A DNA stretch of 57,843 nt from Bacteroidetes bacterium HGW-Bacteroidetes-4 (GTDB taxonomy: Bacteria > Bacteroidota > Bacteroidia > Bacteroidales > SZUA-534), in contig PHDD01000022.1 in NCBI GenBank assembly GCA_002840905.1, forward strand, positions 1 to 57,843, written 5' to 3'. The position numbers were made by a program, and so were the translations under genes. The notes below the pieces were generated by a model. The model was not told the DNA's origin. It worked only from the letters and a program-made list of their open reading frames with translations, and did no database searches. This document shows, one piece after another, positions 28,415-36,264 of the stretch. Position 1 is the stretch's first letter, and each line of letters starts with the position of its first letter.

Positions 28415-29081
28415 TGTAATGACCGAACTCTTCGGTATTGAAATATTTAACGCCAACGACTTTGCAGAACTTGCCATGCGTTTTGCTTTTAACTTTCTGT
28501 TTACTTTTACCATTGTTCGTTACATTTATTATCCAAGAACCCGTCGGCGCGATTTCCTTTTTACGTTTATTTTAATTGGAATTGTTGTTTTTTTAATGTG
28601 CTTTTTGCTCGAAAGCGTTAAACTGCAACTGGGTTTTGCGCTGGGTTTATTTGCTGTTTTTGGAATTATCCGTTACCGTACAACCACCATTCCCATTAAA
28701 GAAATGACTTACTTATTTGTGGTTATCGGCCTTTCGGTGGTAAATGCCTTAGCTAACAAAAAAGTGAGCTACGCAGAATTGCTTTTCACCAATTTAATTG
28801 TTGTTGCGGCAACTTTATTTATCGAAAAATTCAAAAACCTGGAGAACGAATCGTTTACCGTTGTACTTTACGAAAAAATTGAATTGGTAAATCCGGATCG
28901 AAAGCAAGAACTAATGCAGGACTTAGAAAGTCGGCTGGGAATTAAAATTACACGAATCGAAATCAGCTCTGTTGATTTTCAAAAAGACATTGCAAAAATA
29001 CTGGTGTTTTTCTTTAAAAGTGAACAAACCTGGGCTAATCAGGAAGATATTGAATATAGGACCATAAGCAATGAACAATAA
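28398..29081 (+). CDS. DUF4956 inner-membrane protein
   Basis: Membrane protein of 227 residues with about four helices in the first 140 residues (including FLFTFILIGIVVFLMCFLLE and TYLFVVIGLSVVNALA). The family hallmark is FGIIRYRTTTIPIKEM, between helices. A soluble ferredoxin-like C-terminal domain of about 80 residues follows (TRIEISSVDFQKDIAKILVF). Its start overlaps the VTC gene by 17 nt, suggesting translational coupling; a second ATG at 28419 is possible. The function is unknown; the constant pairing with VTC suggests a membrane partner or channel (inference). Confidence 0.85.
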   Translation: MNLLISVMTELFGIEIFNANDFAELAMRFAFNFLFTFTIVRYIYYPRTRRRDFLFTFILIGIVVFLMCFLLESVKLQLGFALGLFAVFGIIRYRTTTIPIKEMTYLFVVIGLSVVNALANKKVSYAELLFTNLIVVAATLFIEKFKNLENESFTVVLYEKIELVNPDRKQELMQDLESRLGIKITRIEISSVDFQKDIAKILVFFFKSEQTWANQEDIEYRTISNEQ

Positions 29082-29748
29082 AACACCCTTCTTTTTTCTT
29101 TTTTTCTTTCTTTTTTCCGGTGTTATTTTGGGTCAGAAGAAAGACTTTAAAAGCTGGAATTCGGTTCAGGTCTCACTTGAGCTCACAAAAAAGCTGGATT
29201 TAAAATTAGAGCAGGAATTCCGTTTTGAAAACAATGCTTCGTATCTGGGCGATTACCTTACCATAGCCGGGATATCGTACAAAATAAATAAGTTGCTTCA
29301 GGTGCGAGGATACTACCGTTACCAAATAAACCGCAATCCAAAAATCGGATACCAAACCATCAAAAGGCTATATGGCGATATTCGGCTCAAAGAGCGCTTT
29401 AGCCGATTTGATATTTTATGCCAGGTCCGGTATCAACTTAGCTTTTTGCCCGATAACGACGCCGATTTTACATACTTTAACCCACAGCACCTCAGGCATA
29501 AAATTCAGGTTGCATACGATGTCCCTAAAAATAAATTAACTCCTTTTGTTTCTTACGAAATGTATCAGGCTTTAAACAACCCCATTAAAAACACGGTTGA
29601 AACTCACCGTTACTCGGCAGGCTTAGATTTCCCTATATCGAATCAGCTTGATGCAGAAATTTATTACCGTATTGAAAAAGAAAATGATTTAATCCATAAG
29701 GCAAAACTAAACTATATTTTAGGAATTGGTTTGAGCATTAACCTGTAG
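29071..29748 (+). CDS. DUF2490 outer-membrane beta-barrel protein
   Basis: Protein of 225 residues with a signal peptide (FFFLFFFLFSGVILGQ) and an amphipathic beta-strand pattern through the whole mature part. DUF2490-like stretches are WNSVQVSLELTKKLDLKLEQ and EQEFRFENNASYLGDYLTIA. It ends in a strand (GIGLSINL) suited to outer-membrane insertion. It overlaps the DUF4956 frame by 11 nt and is the last gene of the operon. No clear terminator was found after it. The cargo or role is unknown. Confidence 0.82.
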   Translation: MNNKTPFFFLFFFLFSGVILGQKKDFKSWNSVQVSLELTKKLDLKLEQEFRFENNASYLGDYLTIAGISYKINKLLQVRGYYRYQINRNPKIGYQTIKRLYGDIRLKERFSRFDILCQVRYQLSFLPDNDADFTYFNPQHLRHKIQVAYDVPKNKLTPFVSYEMYQALNNPIKNTVETHRYSAGLDFPISNQLDAEIYYRIEKENDLIHKAKLNYILGIGLSINL

Positions 29749-29795
29749 TTTTCTTTTTTAAAGCGCTTTGATTGGTATTTTTTTACTTTTACCTA

Positions 29796-29824
29796 TTGAA
29801 AAACAAGAGAAATCATTAAATTTG
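29796..29824 (+). promoter_or_regulatory. Promoter of the 294-residue lipoprotein gene
   Basis: TTG (29796-29798), an 18-nt spacer and TAAATTTG (29817-29824) match the consensus. The predicted leader is about 42 nt to the ATG at 29872. Confidence 0.65.
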
Positions 29825-29871
29825 GTGAAACGAAGAAAAATCAAACACGAAATATAATTAATCCTGATAAT

Positions 29872-30756
29872 ATGAAGTACCTGAACTGGCTTGTAATTCT
29901 GTTTTTTATTTTTGGTTCTGTAAGTTGTGCTGATAAAACAGACAAGCAAAAAAACATAGCTGGCGACATTACACTCGACAAAGTTCCCAGCCAGGAAAAA
30001 GCTGTAAAAAAGATGTTTTTTAATCTTCCATCACCCATTGAGTTAACACAAACACTGTTAGCTACCGAAAGTGCTTTTAACCCCGACTTGCTGAATCCAA
30101 TTTCGAATGTTGACAAATACAATTCGTCGTCCGATTTGGCGCTAAACTTTGGTGTTTATGGTGCCGACTTGTGTTACTGCCGTGTTTACGACCAATTGCA
30201 ATCATCCATCAGCTATTTATCTGCCATCCGTAAAATAACCGATTTGTTACAGATTCCTGAAGACGAAGGCGCAGAAACCATAAACCGGATTGAAGAAAAC
30301 ATTGAAAACCGTGATTCAATTTTTCAGATTATTGCTGAAACTTATGCTGGTGCCAACGGCTATTTAAAAGAAAACGAACGCGATTTAACGGCTGCATTTA
30401 TTTTAATTGGTGGCTGGATTGAGGGAATGTATTTTGCCGTAAATCTGATGGACGGACAAATTAATCAAACCCTGATTAATAATATTGCTGAGCAAAAATA
30501 TGCTATTGAGAACCTGATGTCGTTAATTGGAGAGTACAAAGAAAACCCGGCAATTGCTGAGTTTTATCCTCATTTTGAAGAACTTGCTGCTGTTTACTCA
30601 ACGGTTGAAATTTCGCACGAAAAATCGGTTGTAGTAACTGACCAGGAAGCAAAAACCACAACCATTGATAATGAAATGAAAATTATTGTAACTGATAAAC
30701 AACTGAGTGACATTACCCGCTTGGTAAATCAAATCCGATTAAAAATTGTTAGTTAA
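29872..30756 (+). CDS. Uncharacterised helical lipoprotein
   Basis: Not recognised as a named family. It has 294 residues with signal peptide and lipobox GSVSC (Cys20). The mature part is largely alpha-helical (for example SSISYLSAIRKITDLLQIP and LINNIAEQKYAIENLMSLIG), apart from a short region near GVYGADLCYCRVYDQL with two close Cys. The helical, regularly spaced pattern suggests a repeat-helix scaffold in the periplasm (inference). It has its own promoter and probably forms a two-gene operon with the next exported protein. Confidence 0.72.
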   Translation: MKYLNWLVILFFIFGSVSCADKTDKQKNIAGDITLDKVPSQEKAVKKMFFNLPSPIELTQTLLATESAFNPDLLNPISNVDKYNSSSDLALNFGVYGADLCYCRVYDQLQSSISYLSAIRKITDLLQIPEDEGAETINRIEENIENRDSIFQIIAETYAGANGYLKENERDLTAAFILIGGWIEGMYFAVNLMDGQINQTLINNIAEQKYAIENLMSLIGEYKENPAIAEFYPHFEELAAVYSTVEISHEKSVVVTDQEAKTTTIDNEMKIIVTDKQLSDITRLVNQIRLKIVS

Positions 30757-30790
30757 TTATACATATTGAACGCATCCAAAAACACACCTA

Positions 30791-31234
30791 ATGAAAACAA
30801 TAAGCAAATTTATAATACTTTTTGTACTACTTGGGGGATTTCAGTTGACGGGTTTTTCGCAATGTAAATCGTTCACCAAGGATTATTGTAAACCCAAGTT
30901 ACATCCTTACATTTATAATGGGCAATTAAACAGCGCCGTACTTAATCAGGGCGATGTTGCTGAGTTAATGCTTACGTTTTACAGCAATCAGGATTACCGG
31001 ATAGTTGTTTGTGCTGCAGAAGAATTAGGCCCGGTTCGATTTCGCCTGCTCGATCTTAACGGACAGGTTCTTTTTACCAACGAAGATCATAATTTTATAG
31101 AATATTGGGATTTTAGAACCCGGGCAACCCACCAACTAATGGTTGAAGTAAGTGTTCCGGAATCGGTTGGTGAAGAAAAACTGCTTAAAAGCGGATGCGT
31201 TTCTATACTTATTGGATTTTTAGACAATCAATAA
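30791..31234 (+). CDS. Uncharacterised secreted beta-rich protein
   Basis: Not recognised. It has 147 residues, with a signal peptide ending near GFSQ-C. The mature part has four or five Cys (QCKSF, DYCKP, VVCAAEE, SGCVS) and a beta-rich pattern (GPVRFRLLDLNGQVLFTN), compatible with a small jelly-roll or PPC-like domain. It follows the helical lipoprotein by 34 bp on the same strand and ends at a perfect 18-bp two-way terminator, whose left arm begins before its stop codon. Confidence 0.7.
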   Translation: MKTISKFIILFVLLGGFQLTGFSQCKSFTKDYCKPKLHPYIYNGQLNSAVLNQGDVAELMLTFYSNQDYRIVVCAAEELGPVRFRLLDLNGQVLFTNEDHNFIEYWDFRTRATHQLMVEVSVPESVGEEKLLKSGCVSILIGFLDNQ

Positions 31235-31266
31235 AAAAGCCGCTTAATGCGGCTTTTTTATTGATT
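31226..31266. terminator. Bidirectional terminator with 18-bp perfect stem
   Basis: AATCAATAAAAAAGCCGC (31226-31243) pairs without mismatch with 31249-31266 around a 5-nt loop TTAAT. The GC core has A and T tracts on both sides. It serves the converging genes that end at 31234 (+) and 31278 (-); its left arm overlaps the stop of the first. Confidence 0.92.
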
Positions 31267-31277
31267 AACTTCTCTTT

Positions 31278-32189
31278 TTATTTTAATACTGCTTTTCCAG
31301 TACCAATCATACTTCCGTCACAAAAAATATCAACCGTATATTCTCCTTCTTCAAGAACTCCCTCTTCTGAGACTTCGAAATAAACAGTTGCCGGAGTAAG
31401 GGTTCCATTGTATTCAATTTGTCGAACAGCAGAATAAGCAATTTCCTCGCCCTCATAACTAAAAACCGGCGTATTGTGTTCAATTAAAATGTGTTCTTTG
31501 GGATCCGTAATGCGTACATAAACATTTTTCATTCCCTGAGGAGCAATTACATTTTCGTCGAGCGAAAAATTAACAGCAAAACGCTTGGCTTTTCTTGCCC
31601 GGTTGGTTAATTTCCCCTTTTGATTATATGATTCCATATTTACTCCAATGGCCTTAATCACCGAGGCTTTTGCAACTTTATCGGTTGCTTCTTCAATCTT
31701 TACTGTTAGCTCCCGATTTTCGTCTTTTGCCGTTTTATATTGTTTTTTTATCTGAACGTTTTCTTCGGTTAGCTGAATATTCAGCGTGTTTAGTGAATCA
31801 ATCTGGTGAATAAACCCTTTCATAATATCACGCAGGGTCTTTAATTCCTTTTTGTATTTGTCAATCTCATTGCGGTTCTGTACTTTGGTACTGCGCAATT
31901 CTGACATCAATTCTTTAATTCGCTCTTTTTCTGTTGAAAGCTGAGCCGAAATGCTATCGTTGGTGGTTTCCAACCCGTCATAATCGTCGAGCAGACTCTG
32001 GTACTGAAAAGTAAGTGCTTCTTTTTCATTACTTACCTGATTTAATTCGGCTATTTTCTGCTCTGTTTTTTGTTGCTGAACTATATATAAATACCCCAGC
32101 CCCACTAAAATAACCAATAACAATATAATTATTATTTTGTATGCTCTGTCGTTTTGTTTTGCTGAATTGAATTCTTTTAGATTATCCAC
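31278..32189 (-). CDS. Membrane-anchored coiled-coil protein with C-terminal beta domain
   Basis: Not a named family. One membrane helix lies close to the N-terminus (YKIIIILLLVILVGLGYLYI). A coiled coil of roughly 120 residues follows (QKTEQKIAELNQVSNEKEAL onward). A conserved beta domain at the end includes RKAKRFAVNFSLDENVIAPQ and YTVDIFCDGSMIGTGKAVL. It probably faces the periplasm. The open frame reaches a GTG at 32222, but that codon lies inside the -7 promoter box, so the GTG at 32189 is chosen (VDNLKEFNSAKQ). The role is unknown. Confidence 0.75.
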   Translation of the reverse strand: MDNLKEFNSAKQNDRAYKIIIILLLVILVGLGYLYIVQQQKTEQKIAELNQVSNEKEALTFQYQSLLDDYDGLETTNDSISAQLSTEKERIKELMSELRSTKVQNRNEIDKYKKELKTLRDIMKGFIHQIDSLNTLNIQLTEENVQIKKQYKTAKDENRELTVKIEEATDKVAKASVIKAIGVNMESYNQKGKLTNRARKAKRFAVNFSLDENVIAPQGMKNVYVRITDPKEHILIEHNTPVFSYEGEEIAYSAVRQIEYNGTLTPATVYFEVSEEGVLEEGEYTVDIFCDGSMIGTGKAVLK

Positions 32190-32221
32190 GTTTAATGTTT
32201 TTTGGTTTAATGCACGAGCCA

Positions 32222-32251
32222 CAAATTTATTACTTTTTTACAAATACCAAA
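32222..32251 (-). promoter_or_regulatory. Promoter of the coiled-coil protein; decides its start codon
   Basis: On the - strand this is TTTG (32248-32251), an 18-nt spacer and TAAATTTG (32222-32229). It is an exact consensus. Transcription would begin near 32217, downstream of the GTG at 32222, which leaves GTG 32189 as the first usable start. Confidence 0.65.
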
Positions 32252-32327
32252 TGCTTAAATCATTGGATAAGCGCTTATTTTTTAAGCGGGTAAAATAGCC
32301 TTGTTGGAAACAAATCCGAAGAAAACG

Positions 32328-33152
32328 TTACGGTTGTTTTGCACTTATCGGCCACGCGCTTCCCGAAACTGAGGATAAGTGTGCTACAATGCTGCCTATT
32401 AAAATTTTAGCTTCTACCCTAATCGGCACTTTTGCCTGGTCGTCGCTAACCCAAACCACCATTTCTTCGCCTTCGGTAAAAATAGTACCGGCAACCAATT
32501 CTACAGCGAATTTCTGACATCGATACTTTATTTCATCTTTGTTTTCAATCTCCTCAACACCCAAATAACGTATGGTAAGCGGAAAAATCTCGTTGTCGAC
32601 CACAACGCAAATTCCAACCGTGTCGTTTAAATGAAGTTTATTGTACGATAGGGTTCGGGTGGCATAAATGGCGGTAAGTAAATCGTAAACGCAGCCCGAA
32701 TACTTTAAGGTGTCGGTTTTGCGCGGGGTATTACTGTTTTGGGTCGACGAATGGATTACGTTTTGTTTAAAGGTGTATTGATTGTTTACCTGAAAACCAC
32801 CCTCGCTGGTAACACGTGAAAACCAGAGCGGTGAAAGCGTAGCAGAATCGGCAACACTTTGATAAACATCGCGCACTTTAAAAAACCAATCGTAATTTGG
32901 GAGCGTTTTTCCGGTACTTACAAAATGATACGCTTTTTTATTATTCCACAAAGCGGGTCGGGTTTCAAAAGTTGCCTCTGCTGCATGAAACCAAAAAACC
33001 CCCCAGTTGTAATATACCTGATACAAGGCATATTCACCGGAACGAAAGGTTTGATTCTGAACATTACACTGAGCCAACAATTTGCCTTGGTAAAACATCA
33101 GTGAAACGACGCAAAACAGAAAAAAACTTTTTATACTATTTCCTTGTAACAT
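32328..33152 (-). CDS. DUF3108 family exported protein
   Basis: Exported protein of about 274 residues. ATG 33152 gives a clean signal peptide (SFFLFCVVSLMFYQGKLLAQ); the upstream in-frame sequence belongs to the preceding gene in another frame. DUF3108 features are FRSGEYALYQVYYNWGVFWF at the start of the mature part, the YHFVSTGKTLPNYDWFFKV stretch, and the CVYDLLTAIYATRTL and FPLTIRYLGVEEI strands. Members are periplasmic or outer-envelope lipid-binding-like beta proteins of unknown function. It follows the epimerase gene by 16 bp and is likely co-transcribed. Confidence 0.85.
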   Translation of the reverse strand: MLQGNSIKSFFLFCVVSLMFYQGKLLAQCNVQNQTFRSGEYALYQVYYNWGVFWFHAAEATFETRPALWNNKKAYHFVSTGKTLPNYDWFFKVRDVYQSVADSATLSPLWFSRVTSEGGFQVNNQYTFKQNVIHSSTQNSNTPRKTDTLKYSGCVYDLLTAIYATRTLSYNKLHLNDTVGICVVVDNEIFPLTIRYLGVEEIENKDEIKYRCQKFAVELVAGTIFTEGEEMVVWVSDDQAKVPIRVEAKILIGSIVAHLSSVSGSAWPISAKQP

Positions 33153-33168
33153 GTTCAATGCATTTCTT

Positions 33169-34188
33169 TTACACTGCTCTTTCATTTTGGCTTTGCCGAT
33201 AAAGCCTGGCAATATAATCAACGGTTTGGTTGATGGGCGTATATTCAAATCCTGCTGTTTGTGTAAAAAGAGCTCCGGAATAACTGTCTGTTGCATGCGA
33301 AACCCGGTGGGTTTGCCTGGTAATTTGAGGCGTGTTTCTTGTAAAAATTGAAGCAAGTGCTATTAAGCGCCATGCAATTCCGGTAATTAAACGGTTTGCG
33401 TAAATTTTAGGCTGCCCCACTTTTAATTTGTCTGCAATAAGAGAGAAAAATTGTTGATAGCTTAGCGTCTCAGAGGCCAGAATAAATCGTGAACTTTCTG
33501 CTTCGTTTTTCATTAAAAAAATCATGGCGCGGCTAACATCCCTGACATCAACATAACTGGTTGTTCCTTTAGTGAAAAACTTAAGCCCGTTATCGATAAG
33601 CGGAAAAAACGAGGGGCTTCCCTGGTTCCAAATTCCTGGGCCAAGAATTACTGCCGGATTAACTATTACAGCGCTCAAACCCTCAGCAATTCCCCTCCAA
33701 ATTTCCATCTCAGAATAATATTTGCTAAGCGAATACGTTGATTTCCCGGAGGCCGACCAGGGAGTGGTTTCATCAACAAGCTGCCCTTTAATTTTTCCGC
33801 CAATAGCCGCAATGCTGCTAACATGACAAAGTTTTTTAACCTTTTTTTGCAAGCAGGCATTCACAACATTTGCGGTTCCTTCAACATTGGTTTCTAAAAT
33901 CTTATTCCTATCCTCTTTTCTGAACGAAACAAATGCGGCACAATGATAAACCTCAGCATTTTCGGGAATCTGTTTTAGCAACCCTTCATAATCGAGCACA
34001 TCGCCTTCAACCCATTGAATTTGTTCCATCAATTTGTCGGGAGTTGTGGTGTAAAATTTTAATTGCGATTTGAATTTTTGAATAGAAGACCCCGGGCGCA
34101 TTAACGCTACCACTTTATTTTTGTTGGTCAATAAATCGAAAATAAGCCTTACCCCCACCATTCCGGTGCCTCCCGTTACAAAAACCAT
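33169..34188 (-). CDS. NAD-dependent epimerase/dehydratase family protein
   Basis: Extended short-chain dehydrogenase of 339 residues, cytosolic. The Rossmann glycine motif is at the very start, MVFVTGGTGMVG, which supports ATG 34188 over 34230. The catalytic YxxxK appears as YSLSKYYSE, with upstream Ser in VSSIAAIGG. NPAVILGPG matches the dihydroflavonol-4-reductase-like subgroup. Such proteins often act on sugar nucleotides, sterol-like or acyl substrates; the substrate here is unknown. It is the first gene of a two-gene unit with the DUF3108 protein. Confidence 0.88.
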   Translation of the reverse strand: MVFVTGGTGMVGVRLIFDLLTNKNKVVALMRPGSSIQKFKSQLKFYTTTPDKLMEQIQWVEGDVLDYEGLLKQIPENAEVYHCAAFVSFRKEDRNKILETNVEGTANVVNACLQKKVKKLCHVSSIAAIGGKIKGQLVDETTPWSASGKSTYSLSKYYSEMEIWRGIAEGLSAVIVNPAVILGPGIWNQGSPSFFPLIDNGLKFFTKGTTSYVDVRDVSRAMIFLMKNEAESSRFILASETLSYQQFFSLIADKLKVGQPKIYANRLITGIAWRLIALASIFTRNTPQITRQTHRVSHATDSYSGALFTQTAGFEYTPINQTVDYIARLYRQSQNERAV

Positions 34189-34283
34189 GGCAATATCAGT
34201 GCTAAAAATTAAACATGATGCAAGGTGCAAAAAAAGTTTAATTTATACGGCTTTCGGGTTCAACAAATAAACTTTTCCTCTTT

Positions 34284-34316
34284 TTTGCGTACAAAAGTGA
34301 TGATTTGCTATATTTA
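34284..34316 (+). promoter_or_regulatory. Near-consensus promoter of the M1 aminopeptidase gene
   Basis: TTTG (34284-34287), a 21-nt spacer and TATATTTA (34309-34316) match except for the last base of the -7 box. The ATG is at 34336. Confidence 0.45.
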
Positions 34317-34335
34317 CTAAATTTTTATTTGTGCC

Positions 34336-36264
34336 ATGAAAAAGTTGTTTTTGTTCATTATTCTTGCCGGAATGGGCATTTTAAGTGTGGCTCAGCAAGA
34401 AGACACCAATTATTTGCATGTAGTTGAAAAGAAAGGCTTCAAACAAAAAGCGGCTTTTATACCGTCGGCCATTCACAATAATTATGACCTTATTTACCAT
34501 CGGGTTTATTGGAAGTTAGATCCTTCGATAAAAGCTATTTCGGGATCGGTTGCTTCCCATTTTAAAACACTTTCCGACGATTTTTCATCGGTGCATTTTG
34601 ACCTTTCAGTGGCATTAACTGTTGATAGTGTCTGGTATAAAAACGAAACAACCAGTTTTACGCATACCAGCGACATTCTTACCATTAACCTTCCGGATCC
34701 TTTATCTCAAAATACCATCGATTCGGTTACGGTTTTTTATCACGGCGTTCCTCCCGAATCTGGTTTTGGAAGTTTTGAAGCCAGCACACATGGTGGTGTT
34801 CCGGTTTTATGGACGTTGTCGGAGCCCTACGGGGCTAAAGAATGGTGGCCTTGTAAACAAACCCTGACCGACAAAATTGATTCCATTGATATTTATGTGG
34901 AAACCCCTTTGCAATATCGGGCGGCATCGAATGGAAAACTTGTTTCAGAGACCGTAAACGGCGATTTAAAAACTGCATACTGGAAACACCGGCACGCAAT
35001 TACTACATATCTGGTTGCTGTTGCGGTTACAAATTACGAATCGTATGCTGATTATGCCCAGGTAAGCGAAACCCAAACGGTTGAAATCTTAAATTATGTT
35101 TATCCCGAATCGAAAAGCAGCGCCGAAATAGCTACAAAATATACTGTGGGGGTAATGGAACTTTTTAGTTCATTGTTTATTCCCTATCCTTTTGCTGACG
35201 AAAAATACGGACACGCACAGTTTGGTTGGGGCGGGGGAATGGAGCACCAAACCATGAGTTTTATGGGAGGATTCTCATCCTCATTAATTACACACGAACT
35301 GGCACATCAGTGGTTTGGCGATTACGTTACCTGTGCAAGCTGGCAAGACATTTGGGTTAACGAAGGTTTTGCTGTTTTTTGTGAAGCCCTGGTTCAGGAG
35401 CACCTAAATCCGAATTATTTTTTGCAATGGAAAAAAGATCGTATACAACTCGTTTTAAGTCAGGCCCGATCGGGAAGTGTTTTTGTAGAAGATACCACGA
35501 ATGTAGATCGAATATTTAGCTATCCGCTAACCTACCAGAAAGGCGGATTAATATTACACCAGTTGCGTCACCAAATAGGCGATGAAGCTTTTTTTTCAGG
35601 AATAAAAAATTTGCTTACCGATGCTGAAACAGCTGATGGATTTGCCTCAGCAACACAAATTAAATCTTTTTTTGAAAATGCTGCCGACACCAACCTTAGC
35701 TCTTATTTTAACAATTGGTATTATGGTCAGGGTTATCCCATATACACTATTAACTGGCTGCAGGAAACCGATGGGGCTGTGTCTGTATCTATTAAACAAA
35801 CCACAACCCACAGTTCCGTAACTTTTTTCCCAATGCAGGTTCCGATTTTGTTTAAAGGAGCAAATCAAGATTCGTTAATGGTTTTTCACAACCTTGAAAA
35901 CAGTCAATCCTATAGCTTTAATCTTGATTTTGAAGTGTCAGAAATTGTTTTTGATCCGGAATACACCCTTATTGCACCGCATCCGGCTCAGATAATTTTA
36001 AACATTTCGGAAGATGTTCTGAACGAAAGCATTATTATTGCGCCCAACCCCACCAATGAACGCTTGTACATTAAAAGTAAGGGTGTAAAAATTAAATTGG
36101 TTAATCTTATCGATAATTCCGGTCGTCAGGTTTTTACCCAATTATATCCCGACAATCCTTCACGGATACATTTGGATATGACAAACATTCCCTTTGGTTT
36201 TTATTATGTGCGTGTTGAAACCGATAAAGGGGTTGTAGTAAAAACAATGGTCCGGAATCCTTAG
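34336..36264 (+). CDS. M1-family metallo-aminopeptidase with type IX secretion domain
   Basis: Secreted zinc peptidase of 642 residues with a signal peptide (FLFIILAGMGILSVAQ). The zinc site is HELAH (His320, His324) with Glu343 in VNEGFA. The exopeptidase motif GAMEN appears as GGGMEH (299-304). The last 80 residues are a T9SS type A sorting domain (IIIAPNPTNERLYI, then FGFYYVRVETDKGVVVKTMV), so the protein should cross the outer membrane and be anchored or released there. Its stop shares a TTAG with the stop of the converging gene. Confidence 0.93.
   Translation: MKKLFLFIILAGMGILSVAQQEDTNYLHVVEKKGFKQKAAFIPSAIHNNYDLIYHRVYWKLDPSIKAISGSVASHFKTLSDDFSSVHFDLSVALTVDSVWYKNETTSFTHTSDILTINLPDPLSQNTIDSVTVFYHGVPPESGFGSFEASTHGGVPVLWTLSEPYGAKEWWPCKQTLTDKIDSIDIYVETPLQYRAASNGKLVSETVNGDLKTAYWKHRHAITTYLVAVAVTNYESYADYAQVSETQTVEILNYVYPESKSSAEIATKYTVGVMELFSSLFIPYPFADEKYGHAQFGWGGGMEHQTMSFMGGFSSSLITHELAHQWFGDYVTCASWQDIWVNEGFAVFCEALVQEHLNPNYFLQWKKDRIQLVLSQARSGSVFVEDTTNVDRIFSYPLTYQKGGLILHQLRHQIGDEAFFSGIKNLLTDAETADGFASATQIKSFFENAADTNLSSYFNNWYYGQGYPIYTINWLQETDGAVSVSIKQTTTHSSVTFFPMQVPILFKGANQDSLMVFHNLENSQSYSFNLDFEVSEIVFDPEYTLIAPHPAQIILNISEDVLNESIIIAPNPTNERLYIKSKGVKIKLVNLIDNSGRQVFTQLYPDNPSRIHLDMTNIPFGFYYVRVETDKGVVVKTMVRNP

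Noticed and set aside
27249-29748. CotH-type kinase or polyphosphate kinase in the VTC operon
   Set aside because: No such domain is present in any of the four genes or their neighbours.
33186-33356. N-terminal extension of the DUF3108 frame
   Set aside because: It lies within the end of the epimerase gene, has no family similarity, and the signal peptide begins at 33152.
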